Source of the DNA: CAZTZY01 sp964617765
GTDB lineage: Bacteria > Pseudomonadota > Gammaproteobacteria > Pseudomonadales > DT-91
Assembly: GCA_964617765.1 (NCBI GenBank)
Contig: CAZTZY010000017.1
Location: 1-37,153, forward strand
Reading direction: 5' to 3'
Length of the DNA: 37,153 bases
The translations under genes and the position numbers were made by a program. Below, piece by piece: positions 25,675 through 33,786 of this stretch. The notes below the pieces were generated by a model. That model had not been told where the DNA came from, did no database searches, and was given only the letters and a program-made list of their open reading frames with translations. Positions within the stretch are counted from its first letter, which is position 1. Every line of letters starts with the position of its first letter.

Positions 25675-27462
25675 TTGAAACCTACAAATATTAAAGATCC
25701 TGAGTATTTCCACAAAGTTGTGGATTGCCAGTATGCCTGTCCTGCGCATACACCCGTTCCAGAATATATTCGCCTTATTGCCGCTGAGCGTTATACCGAT
25801 GCCTATATGGTTAACTGGGAATCCAATGTATTTCCGGGTGTGCTTGGCCGTACTTGTGATCGTCCCTGTGAGCCTGCCTGTCGTCGAGGCCGGGTAGAAG
25901 AAGAGCCAGTAGCCATCTGTCGTCTAAAACGGGTTGCTGCAGATAACAAAACCAAGGCGGATGTTCTTGCCCGCATGCCGGTTATTTCGCCAGCCAATGG
26001 CAAGCGTCTGGCATTGATTGGTGGTGGCCCGGCTGCATTAACCGTAGCTCGTGATTTAGCACCATTGGGTTATGAAATTGATTTGTACGATGACCAGCCT
26101 CTTGGTGGCGGAATGATGCGTAGCCAAATACCCTCCTTCCGTTTGCCGACAGATGTGTTGAATGAGGAAGTTGATTACATATTGAACATGGGTATCAAAA
26201 CCCATTTCAAAACTTATGTTTCCAGTTTGAAAGAAATTCTTGCAAAGAAATATGATGCGGTATTTGTCGGTACCGGTGCTCCCAGAGGTCGTAATTTGCC
26301 ATTGCCTGGACGTGAAGAGGGCGATGCCAATATTCATGTCGGAATTGAATGGCTCGCTTCTGTTGCATTTGAACATACTGAAAAAGTCGGTAAAAAAGTA
26401 TTGGTGCTGGGCGGCGGAAATACTGCGATGGACTGCTGTCGTACAGCCCTGCGCCTGGGTGCGGATAATGTAAAAGTGCTGGTGCGTTCGCCTTTTGCTG
26501 AAATGAAAGCTTCACCTTGGGAAAAAGAAGATACCCTGCACGAAGGTATTACCATTCATGATAATCATTCACCCAAAGAGTTTGTGGTTGAAAACGGTAA
26601 GTTGGTAGCCATGCGCTTTGAAATCATGGCCCCTGCTTATGATGAAAAAGGCAAACGCACTTTAAGCCCCACCGGTGAATTAGTGACTTTTGATTGTGAC
26701 GATGTATTGATGGCTGTCGGACAGGAAAATTCCTATCCATGGATTGAGCGTGATTTAGGGTTGGCGTTTGGAAAATGGGATATGCCGGTGGTTGATGAAC
26801 TCACTTTCCAGTCAACATTACCCAATGTATTTTTTGGCGGTGATGCCGCATTTGGGCCTAAAAACGTTATTACTGCCGTGGCTCAAGGTCATCAGGCAGC
26901 TGTTTCAATCGATCTGTTTATTAATGGAAAAAATCTTAAAGAGCGTTTGGCGCCAGGCACCAATTTGGTCAGCCAGAAAATGGGTATACATGAATGGTCA
27001 TTTGATAGCATTGTTTCTAATGATAATCGCCACATTGTGCCACTTGAAGATTTAGGTAAAGCGCTGAAAAGTCGCAAAGTAGAAGTTGAATTAGGTTTTG
27101 ATGTGCAGGCCGCTTTTGCTGAAGCCCAGCGTTGTTTGAACTGTGATGTCCAAACGCTTTTCACTGAAAGTAAATGTATCGAATGTGATGCATGTGTGGA
27201 TATTTGCCCTACAGATTGTATTACCTTTACCACAAACGCTGAAGAAGATGAATTGCGTAAACATTTGAAAGCACCGGCACATAATTTATCACAAGCACTT
27301 TATGTTTCTGATGTTCTGCCCACTTCGCGTGTGATGGTCAAGGATGAAGATGTATGTCTGCATTGTGGTCTTTGTGCCGAGCGCTGCCCAACCTCCGCTT
27401 GGGATATGCAGAAGTTCCTTTATAACGTGACTAAACCAGGTCGGTCATCATGCGCAAAATAG
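25675..27462 (+). CDS. GltD-like FAD oxidoreductase with two [4Fe-4S] ferredoxin clusters (KorQ-like)
   Basis: This 595-residue protein probably carries electrons between the oxidoreductase encoded downstream and NAD(P). The N-terminal domain (about 1-105) is the helical Fe-S domain of the glutamate synthase small subunit type, with Cys in DCQYACPAHTP and TCDRPCEPACRRG. A two-dinucleotide-binding flavoprotein follows: FAD motif LALIGGGPAALTVARDLAP near 112 and NAD(P) motif VLVLGGGNTAMDCCRTALR near 244. The C-terminal part (about 500-580) has two ferredoxin motifs, CIECDACVDICP and CLHCGLCAERCP. It starts with TTG, eight bases after AGGA, and overlaps the next gene by 13 bases. From its neighbours it is most like KorQ of the Azoarcus KorABQ enzyme; it is not GltD itself, as no gltB is nearby. 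Confidence 0.85.
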   Translation: MKPTNIKDPEYFHKVVDCQYACPAHTPVPEYIRLIAAERYTDAYMVNWESNVFPGVLGRTCDRPCEPACRRGRVEEEPVAICRLKRVAADNKTKADVLARMPVISPANGKRLALIGGGPAALTVARDLAPLGYEIDLYDDQPLGGGMMRSQIPSFRLPTDVLNEEVDYILNMGIKTHFKTYVSSLKEILAKKYDAVFVGTGAPRGRNLPLPGREEGDANIHVGIEWLASVAFEHTEKVGKKVLVLGGGNTAMDCCRTALRLGADNVKVLVRSPFAEMKASPWEKEDTLHEGITIHDNHSPKEFVVENGKLVAMRFEIMAPAYDEKGKRTLSPTGELVTFDCDDVLMAVGQENSYPWIERDLGLAFGKWDMPVVDELTFQSTLPNVFFGGDAAFGPKNVITAVAQGHQAAVSIDLFINGKNLKERLAPGTNLVSQKMGIHEWSFDSIVSNDNRHIVPLEDLGKALKSRKVEVELGFDVQAAFAEAQRCLNCDVQTLFTESKCIECDACVDICPTDCITFTTNAEEDELRKHLKAPAHNLSQALYVSDVLPTSRVMVKDEDVCLHCGLCAERCPTSAWDMQKFLYNVTKPGRSSCAK

Positions 27463-29297
27463 AATCATTAAACGATTGTGTCATCAAATTTGCCAACGTT
27501 AACGGTACAGGTTCCGCGAGTGCTAATAATCTGTTTGCCAAATCCATATTTCGTATGGGTTTACCCGTATCCCCAAAAAATATTTTCCCTTCAAACATAC
27601 AAGGTTTGCCAACGTGGTATGAAGTGCGTGTCAATGAGAAGGGCTACACAGGTCGTCGTGGGGGTGTAGATATTATGGTATCTGTGAATCCGCAAAGTAT
27701 GGTTCAGGATATTGCAGAAGTACTTCCAGGTGGCTATTTCTTTTACGACAATACCAAACAATTACGTAAAGAGCATATTCGAGCTGATATTACCTATATC
27801 GGTGTGCCACTAACCGATATGTGTTTGAGGGAGTATACCGATCCGAGACAGCGCCAATTGTTTAAAAATGTTATTTATGTTGGTGCTCTGGCAGCACTGC
27901 TGGATATCGAGTTTGAAGTATTGAGAGGATTGATATCTGATCAGTTTCAAGGCAAGGAAAAACTGATTACTCCCAATATCCATGCGCTTGAATTGGGTTA
28001 TAACTATGCCCGTGAACATTTCGACTGTCCATCAACCATCCGCGTTGAGCGTCGCAATAATGTTGGCAACAAGATTTTGTTGGATGGGAATACGGCGTGT
28101 GGTTTGGCTGGAGTTTATGCGGGCGCAACGGTTGTTGCCTGGTATCCGATTACACCATCAACTTCTGTTGTAGATGCTTTTTCGAAATACGCTAAACGTA
28201 TGCGTATTGATGCAGGAACCGGTCAGAAGAATTATGCTGTTGTGCAGGCAGAAGATGAATTGGCTGCTATCGGTATGGTCATCGGTGCTAACTGGAATGG
28301 TGCGCGTTCATTTACAGCGACATCCGGTCCAGGAGTTTCCTTGATGTCAGAGTTTTTAGGCTTGGCTTATTTCGCTGAAATTCCTACCGTTTTGATTGAT
28401 GTGCAGAGAACAGGGCCATCGACAGGTATGCCAACTCGTACACAACAGTCTGATATTATCTCTGCAGCCTATGCCTCGCATGGTGATACCAAGCATGTGT
28501 TGTTATTTCCTGCTACCCCTAAAGAATGTTTTGATCAAACGGTTGATGCATTTGATTTGGCCGAGCGGTTGCAAACGCCGGTAATTATGTTGACAGACCT
28601 TGATCTGGGTATGAACGACCATATGTCGGATCCGTTAGTCTGGGATGATAGCCGCACCTATGACAGGGGTAAGGTATTGTCCGAAGCTGACCTGAATGCA
28701 ATGAGCGCGCGTTATGGTCGTTATCTTGATGCCGATGGTGATGGTATTCCCTATCGTACCTATCCGGGCACACACCCAACCAAGGGTTCTTTCTTTACAC
28801 GCGGTACATCACGTGATGAATATGCTGTGTATACCGAAAATGGTTCTGAGTATGTCAAAAACATGGAACGTCTTTTGAAGAAATGGGAAACTGCTAAAAC
28901 GTTAGTTCCAGCACCTGAAGTGTATCAAGAGAAAAATACCAGTGAGTATGGGGTATTGTTTTTTGGCACTTCAACTCAATCAGCAGAAGAAGCTATTGAT
29001 GGGCTCAAGGCGGAAGGCATTAAACTGGATGCAATTCGTATCAAGGCATTCCCGTTCAATAATACTATTGAACAATTTATAAAAGATCATAAAAAAGTGT
29101 TCGTCATTGAGCAAAATCGTGATGCACAATTGCGCAGTTTGTTAATTAATGATTGCGGTTTTTCACCCGAGCAATTAATTCCAATATTGAATTTTGATGG
29201 CACTCCAATTACTGCTTCTTACATCAAGACACTGATTCGTAAAAATCATCCCGCAAACAATGTTACGCCCTTGCGTGCCAACGCTGAGGAAGCATAA
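27450..29297 (+). CDS. korA: 2-oxoacid:acceptor oxidoreductase, fused gamma-alpha subunit (KorA-like)
   Basis: This 615-residue subunit belongs to the 2-oxoacid:ferredoxin oxidoreductases, which split 2-oxoacids to acyl-CoA and CO2 with TPP and iron-sulfur clusters. The N-terminal gamma domain (about 1-185) has the family start VIKFANVNGTGSASANNLFAKS and ENGYTGRR-like wording (NEKGYTGRRGGVDIMVS). The alpha domain follows, with GNTACGLAGVYAGATVVAWYPITPSTSV, EDELAAIGMVIGANWNGARS and TATSGPGVSLMSEF. The C-terminal domain resembles the CoA-binding or transketolase C-terminal-like part (DAIRIKAFPFN, VFVIEQNRDAQLRSLL). The fusion matches the two-subunit Kor type. Whether the substrate is 2-oxoglutarate, pyruvate or a branched 2-oxoacid cannot be decided from motifs I can read. 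It overlaps both neighbours (13 bases and 1 base). Confidence 0.88.
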   Translation: MRKIESLNDCVIKFANVNGTGSASANNLFAKSIFRMGLPVSPKNIFPSNIQGLPTWYEVRVNEKGYTGRRGGVDIMVSVNPQSMVQDIAEVLPGGYFFYDNTKQLRKEHIRADITYIGVPLTDMCLREYTDPRQRQLFKNVIYVGALAALLDIEFEVLRGLISDQFQGKEKLITPNIHALELGYNYAREHFDCPSTIRVERRNNVGNKILLDGNTACGLAGVYAGATVVAWYPITPSTSVVDAFSKYAKRMRIDAGTGQKNYAVVQAEDELAAIGMVIGANWNGARSFTATSGPGVSLMSEFLGLAYFAEIPTVLIDVQRTGPSTGMPTRTQQSDIISAAYASHGDTKHVLLFPATPKECFDQTVDAFDLAERLQTPVIMLTDLDLGMNDHMSDPLVWDDSRTYDRGKVLSEADLNAMSARYGRYLDADGDGIPYRTYPGTHPTKGSFFTRGTSRDEYAVYTENGSEYVKNMERLLKKWETAKTLVPAPEVYQEKNTSEYGVLFFGTSTQSAEEAIDGLKAEGIKLDAIRIKAFPFNNTIEQFIKDHKKVFVIEQNRDAQLRSLLINDCGFSPEQLIPILNFDGTPITASYIKTLIRKNHPANNVTPLRANAEEA

Positions 29298-30349
29298 TGA
29301 CTTATATAAAATCAGCATTTCGTCACCCTGAATTACCTGTAAATGCCTTGGGTTTAACGCGTCAGGATTACGAAGGATCTATTTCAACACTGTGTGCCGG
29401 TTGTGGGCATGATTCAATCAGTGCTGCAATTATTCAAGCCTGTTTTGAAATATCCATACCACCACATCGAGTTGCCAAACTTTCCGGTATTGGTTGTTCC
29501 TCCAAAACGCCAACCTATTTTTTAAGCAAATCACATGGATTTAACTCTGTGCATGGCCGGATGCCATCAGTGGCGACCGGTGCAAACCTGGCAAATCGTG
29601 AACTCACTTACATCGGTGTTTCGGGCGATGGTGATACTGCTTCAATTGGAATGGGTCAATTTGCACACGTTATCCGTCGTAATTTGAATATGATGTATGT
29701 CGTGGAAAATAACGGCTGTTATGGTTTAACCAAAGGCCAGGATTCAGCGACTGCCGATATTGGTTCTACCAGTAAAGGTGGTTCTACCAATCCTTATGAA
29801 CCCATTGATTTGGTGAGTGTAGCATTACAGTTAGGTGCAACCTTTGTTGCCAGAAGTTTCTCTGGTGATAAAGCGCAATTGGTTCCGTTAATCAAGGCAG
29901 CCCTAGCGCATCCGGGTTTTGCACTTATTGATGTAGTTTCACCCTGCGTAACCTTTAATAATAATGTTGGCTCAACTAAATCTTACGATTATGTGCGTGA
30001 ACATATTGATGCAACATCCACGATTGATTTTGTACCGATGCATGATGAAATTACCGCACATTATGATGCAGGTACCAAAGAAGAAGTGACCATGCATGAT
30101 GGTTCCGTTATTCAATTACAAAAGTTGCATCAGGAATGGGATCCCACTAATCGCCAATCCGCATTAAATGCGATTGCCGAAGCGAAAGAAAAAGGAGAAA
30201 TACTCACGGGGCTTCTTTTTGTTGATACGGAAAATCAGGAGTTACATACGGTATTAAATACTGTATGTAAGCCGCTTAATACTTTAACAGAAAAAGAATT
30301 GTGTCCTGGTAGCTCAGTGCTGGAAAGTATCAATTCCAGTTTACGTTAA
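29297..30349 (+). CDS. korB: 2-oxoacid:acceptor oxidoreductase, beta subunit (KorB-like)
   Basis: The 350-residue beta subunit binds TPP and one [4Fe-4S] cluster. The cluster ligands are visible: CAGCGHDS (two Cys near residue 35), SGIGCSSK, and VVSPCVTFNN near residue 216. The TPP/Mg motif is GDGDTASIGMGQFAHVIRRN, with ENNGCYGLTKGQDSATADIG downstream. The presence of all four Cys and the motif order fit the small two-subunit oxidoreductases rather than pyruvate:flavodoxin enzymes. The start codon overlaps the korA stop by one base. The coding sequence ends after an internal near-perfect inverted repeat (30242-30270) and is followed by a terminator. Confidence 0.9.
   Translation: MTYIKSAFRHPELPVNALGLTRQDYEGSISTLCAGCGHDSISAAIIQACFEISIPPHRVAKLSGIGCSSKTPTYFLSKSHGFNSVHGRMPSVATGANLANRELTYIGVSGDGDTASIGMGQFAHVIRRNLNMMYVVENNGCYGLTKGQDSATADIGSTSKGGSTNPYEPIDLVSVALQLGATFVARSFSGDKAQLVPLIKAALAHPGFALIDVVSPCVTFNNNVGSTKSYDYVREHIDATSTIDFVPMHDEITAHYDAGTKEEVTMHDGSVIQLQKLHQEWDPTNRQSALNAIAEAKEKGEILTGLLFVDTENQELHTVLNTVCKPLNTLTEKELCPGSSVLESINSSLR
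30242..30270. repeat. 14-bp inverted repeat inside korB
   Basis: Bases 30242-30255 pair with 30257-30270, 13 Watson-Crick pairs and one G-T pair, around a single central base. In RNA this would form a strong hairpin with a small loop. It lies within the last 35 codons of korB. Confidence 0.7.
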
Positions 30350-30374
30350 TCAGCAGGTAGTTTAATTCTCACTC

Positions 30375-30401
30375 TAAAGGCGCTTATATAGCGCCTTTTT
30401 T
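30375..30401 (+). terminator. rho-independent terminator after korB
   Basis: AAAGGCGCT (30376-30384) pairs with AGCGCCTTT (30390-30398) around a five-base loop and runs into six T. It ends the three-gene oxidoreductase operon. Confidence 0.87.
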
Positions 30402-30455
30402 AGTTCACACGATCAGAATAATCAGATCTATACTGGAAAAATTATGGAGCAGTTC

Positions 30456-31343
30456 ATGCCTACAGCAATCATTGAAAAGTATATAAAAAATGGTGAATCT
30501 GAAGATATTTACTTCAGGATTATAGAAAAAGTTCAGCAATATTTTGAATCCGATGCATTAGTCGATATGGCATTACCCTTTTTAATTAAGGTTTCTATTG
30601 CACTGATCATCTATTTTTTTGGTGCCTGGGCAATTCGGAAAATACTCATCGTCATTAATCGACTCATGTTAGTCCGGGATTTTGATTTAGCGTTACGTGA
30701 TTTTTTACAGGCTGTTCTTTCCATTGTTTTCAAGTTTGCTTTGGCTATTGTTGTACTTGAGCAGATTGGCGTAGAAACATCTTCTCTGTTAGCGTTATTG
30801 GGGGCAGCGGGTTTGGCTGTGGGTTTGGCACTAAAAGATTCACTCTCCAATTTTGCATCAGGGGTATTGTTGATATTGATGAGGCCTTTCAAAGCGGGTG
30901 ATTTCATTGAAGCTGCCGGCGTTTTCGCGATGGTCGATAAAATTACTATTTTCAATACGGTGCTTAAAACAGGGGATAATCGCGAAGTTATTGTGCCGAA
31001 TTCACAAATTTATGGCGGTACAATAACTAATCTCTCATCCCAAAAAACACGTCGTATTGATCTCGTTATCAGTATCAGTTATGAGGATGATATAAAGCAG
31101 TCGCGTGATTTAATTCGTCAGGTAATTAATAGTGAAGAACGTATTTTAAAAGATCCAGAGCCGATTATTGCGGTGGAGGAATTGGCTGATAATAGTGTCA
31201 ACTTTGTGGTGCGACCTTGGGTAAAAACAGAAGATTATTGGGCAGTACGCTGGTATTTGCTGGAAAATATCAAAACTACATTTGATGAACATCATGTTAC
31301 CATTCCGTATCCGCAGCAATATATCCATTTACATCAAGTATAA
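30456..31343 (+). CDS. MscS-family mechanosensitive channel
   Basis: Small-conductance mechanosensitive channels open under osmotic downshock and release solutes. I choose ATG 30456 (295 residues), because GGAG at 30446-30449 lies six bases before it; ATG 30444 is an in-frame alternative with four more residues. Three membrane segments are seen: one near 45-65 (ALIIYFFGAWAI), one near 85-105, and the pore-lining TM3 with LLALLGAAGLAVGLALKDSLSNFASGVLLI, the Gly/Ala pattern typical of MscS. The cytoplasmic beta domain follows with MRPFKAGDFIEAAGV, and the NREVIVPNSQIYGGTITNLS block. TTCACA (30404-30409) and TATACT (30429-30434) could be a weak promoter, but they are 19 bases apart. Confidence 0.93.
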   Translation: MPTAIIEKYIKNGESEDIYFRIIEKVQQYFESDALVDMALPFLIKVSIALIIYFFGAWAIRKILIVINRLMLVRDFDLALRDFLQAVLSIVFKFALAIVVLEQIGVETSSLLALLGAAGLAVGLALKDSLSNFASGVLLILMRPFKAGDFIEAAGVFAMVDKITIFNTVLKTGDNREVIVPNSQIYGGTITNLSSQKTRRIDLVISISYEDDIKQSRDLIRQVINSEERILKDPEPIIAVEELADNSVNFVVRPWVKTEDYWAVRWYLLENIKTTFDEHHVTIPYPQQYIHLHQV

Positions 31344-31437
31344 AATTTCGCTCTAGTGCATTTGTGTTATGTTCATAGGGATAGTGTTTTGTTAGATTAG
31401 GTTTCCGACATTAATTTCACGGAAAAGGAGAAAAGAA

Positions 31438-31713
31438 ATGACATTTATCGGATTAAGGAAGTTGTTAGCTGTAGCAGTAGTACAATTGGCATTGGTGCAT
31501 TCAGTTTTTGCATTGCAGCCAGTGAATGTTAATAAGGCTGATGCCAAAACCATTGCTGAGTCATTACACAGTATTGGTGAGGCCAAGGCCAAAGCGATAG
31601 TTGCCTATCGTACAGAGCATGGTCCATTCACATCTCTGGCACAAGTAGGTAATGTGAAAGGTATAGGCGATAAGACCCTGGAGAAAAATAAGCAATATAT
31701 TCTTCTTAAGTAA
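31438..31713 (+). CDS. ComEA-like helix-hairpin-helix protein, secreted
   Basis: The 91-residue product has a signal peptide (LLAVAVVQLALVHSVFA) and then a single double helix-hairpin-helix domain: VNVNKADAKTIAESLHSIGE, AKAKAIVAYRTEHGPF and VGNVKGIGDKTLEKN. This is the short ComEA form common in gammaproteobacteria, where ComEA binds incoming DNA in the periplasm during natural transformation. AGGAG at about 31426-31431 is a strong ribosome binding site. No other competence gene is nearby, so a role in DNA uptake is inferred from the family only. Confidence 0.88.
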   Translation: MTFIGLRKLLAVAVVQLALVHSVFALQPVNVNKADAKTIAESLHSIGEAKAKAIVAYRTEHGPFTSLAQVGNVKGIGDKTLEKNKQYILLK

Positions 31714-31750
31714 TATCGAATATCGTTCAATATAATAAAAAGCAGTAATA

Positions 31751-31777
31751 AAAAAGGAGCTATTAAGCTCCTTTTTT
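31751..31777. terminator. bidirectional terminator between the ComEA-like gene and bamD
   Basis: An 11-bp stem, 31751-31761 with 31766-31776, closes an ATTA loop. Five A on one side and six T on the other give a U tract on either strand, fitting its place between two convergent genes. Confidence 0.87.
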
Positions 31778-31811
31778 ATTGATAGGTGTTTAGTTATATA
31801 GGTTTAATGAA

Positions 31812-32672
31812 TTATTTTCGATTATCAAATTCTGGGGGAGTTTGTTGTCCAAACAATCCCAGTGTGCCTTTTGCCAAACGAGATTCTTCAGCAGATTCAA
31901 TCGAGAATTTGTTGATAAAATTACCACTGGCATCCAGCGATTCATGGTTAGGGTAGTTTTTCCTTAATACCTCCAGACTGTCGGTTGCCAGCTGCTTCAG
32001 TTCCAATAACTCATAAGCTTGAACCATTATCGCCAAACCATCACTGACAGATGGAGTTTCCTGATAATGTTCAACCACATAACGACCGCGGTTTGCAGCA
32101 GCGGTATAAGCTCCGCGTTTGAAATAATAGTTTGCAACATGAACCTCATGCCGTGCCAAGAGGTTGCGTAAATAGATCATGCGTGCGCGGGCATCGGCGG
32201 CAAAACGGCTATCAGGATATTTTGTTGCTACTTCGGCAAAGTCATTGAAAGCATCACGGGCAGCACCGGGATCGCGTTTGGTTAAATCCATGCTGAAAAA
32301 GCGATCAAACAAAGAACGATTGGCATCAAAGTTAGCGAGTCCTTTATAATACAGCGCATAATCGCCTTCAGGGTGATCAGGATGCAAGCGTACAAAGCGA
32401 TCAGCCGAAGCCACGGCAAGGTCATATTCAGAGCTTTGGTAATAGGCAGAAATAATTTCCAGTTGAGACTGTTCTGCGTATTGGCCAAAGGGAAAGCGGG
32501 TTTCCAGCATCTGATAGGCTTCTTTTGCCTTGCTGAATTTTCTGGCGATCATTTGTTGACGAGCTTCCTCATATAGCTCATCTTCGCTCATGTAATCATA
32601 TTTACTGTTCTTGGTACTAGCGCAGCTAGCGACTAAAAGACAGCTGATTAGAATTAAAATTATGCGCTGCAT
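31812..32672 (-). CDS. bamD: outer membrane assembly lipoprotein BamD
   Basis: BamD is an essential lipoprotein of the BAM complex, which inserts beta-barrel proteins into the outer membrane. I place the start at 32672 (286 residues): the product then opens MQRIILILISCLLVASCAST, a lipoprotein signal with lipobox VASC. The open frame extends 44 codons further upstream, but that part has no signal features. Five TPR-like repeats follow, including ELYEEARQQMIARKFSKAKEAYQ, the conserved TRFPFGQYAEQSQLEIISAYY, and KYPDSRFAADARARMIYLRNLLARHE. It diverges from rluD, the arrangement widely found in gammaproteobacteria. Confidence 0.95.
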   Translation of the reverse strand: MQRIILILISCLLVASCASTKNSKYDYMSEDELYEEARQQMIARKFSKAKEAYQMLETRFPFGQYAEQSQLEIISAYYQSSEYDLAVASADRFVRLHPDHPEGDYALYYKGLANFDANRSLFDRFFSMDLTKRDPGAARDAFNDFAEVATKYPDSRFAADARARMIYLRNLLARHEVHVANYYFKRGAYTAAANRGRYVVEHYQETPSVSDGLAIMVQAYELLELKQLATDSLEVLRKNYPNHESLDASGNFINKFSIESAEESRLAKGTLGLFGQQTPPEFDNRK

Positions 32673-32808
32673 GTGAAATTTCTCTGTAGTGTGCAAGTAG
32701 TGACGAAATAAAAGCCAACATGCTTGAATATAAAGTGGCTGACTAAAGCTAAATTTAACACAGACTGACCGCAAACCCAAATTACTCGAAACAGGAAAAC
32801 CCAAGTCA

Positions 32809-33786
32809 ATGCCAGCGCAAGAACATATTCAACTTCAGGCGGAAGTGCCTGAATCATTAGATGGAGAGCGTCTTGACGTTGTCGCTTCCAGCGTATTTTC
32901 ACAATATTCCCGCTCCCGTTTACAGCAATGGATAAAGTCCGGGCATTTGACGGTAGACGATGGAATTCTAAAGCCGCGTGACAAGATATTTGCGGGTCAG
33001 CAAATACGCGTTGATATTATTCTGGAAACGCCCGATGAAGCCGAAAAAGCTCAAAATATAGGCATTGATATCGTCTATGAAGACGACAGCATTATCATCA
33101 TCAACAAGCCGGTAGGTCTCGTAGTTCATCCCGGTGCTGGTAATGCCAACAACACACTGATGAACGCCTTGCTGTATTACTGTCCGCAACTCACCCATGT
33201 GCCGCGCGCAGGAATTGTGCATCGCCTTGATAAAGACACCTCCGGTTTAATGGTGGTGGCGAAAACCCTCGATGCGCATAACTCGTTGGTAGAGCAATTG
33301 CATGAACGGGAAGTGAACAGGCAATATTATGCCCTTGTTCAAGGTGTAATGACCGCCGGTGGAACAGTGAATGCGCCCATAGGCCGTCATCGTACCAATC
33401 GGCAGAAACAGGCCGTTGTCACCAGCGGAGGACGCGAAGCCATCACTCATTATCGTGTAGTGAAAAAATTCCGTGCCCATACACTGGTGCGTTGCCAGCT
33501 CGAAACCGGCCGTACGCACCAGATCCGTGTGCACATGGCACATATCCGTTTTCCATTATTAGGTGACAAGTTGTATGCCGGTCGGCCACGCTTGCCAAAA
33601 GCTGCCAGCCCGGAAATGATAGAAATGTTGCAACAGTTCCCACGCCAGGTGCTGCATGCGTTCAAACTGGGCTTGGTACATCCTGTGACCGACCAGGTTT
33701 GTGAGTGGGAAATTGACCTGCCCGACGATATCAAGGGTCTGCTGGCTGTTCTTAAACAAGATGTGAAAGATCACCAGGAATTATGA
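32809..33786 (+). CDS. rluD: 23S rRNA pseudouridine synthase RluD
   Basis: RluD makes the pseudouridines of helix 69 in 23S rRNA (1911, 1915 and 1917 in E. coli numbering). The 325-residue protein has an N-terminal S4 RNA-binding domain (LDGERLDVVASSVFSQYSRSRLQQWIKSG) and a catalytic domain with the RluA-family motif HRLDKDTSGLMVVAK, where the catalytic Asp is Asp141. YEDDSIIIINKPVGLVVHPG and ETGRTHQIRVHMAHI are also conserved. The pairing with bamD upstream and pgeF downstream (4-base overlap) supports RluD over RluA or RluC. A ribosome binding site (AGGA) lies at a loose 12-base spacing. Confidence 0.95.
   Translation: MPAQEHIQLQAEVPESLDGERLDVVASSVFSQYSRSRLQQWIKSGHLTVDDGILKPRDKIFAGQQIRVDIILETPDEAEKAQNIGIDIVYEDDSIIIINKPVGLVVHPGAGNANNTLMNALLYYCPQLTHVPRAGIVHRLDKDTSGLMVVAKTLDAHNSLVEQLHEREVNRQYYALVQGVMTAGGTVNAPIGRHRTNRQKQAVVTSGGREAITHYRVVKKFRAHTLVRCQLETGRTHQIRVHMAHIRFPLLGDKLYAGRPRLPKAASPEMIEMLQQFPRQVLHAFKLGLVHPVTDQVCEWEIDLPDDIKGLLAVLKQDVKDHQEL

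Noticed and set aside
32673..32804. Upstream 44-codon extension of bamD
   Set aside because: The lipoprotein signal with its lipobox starts at 32672; the extension has no signal features and overlaps the divergent rluD leader.
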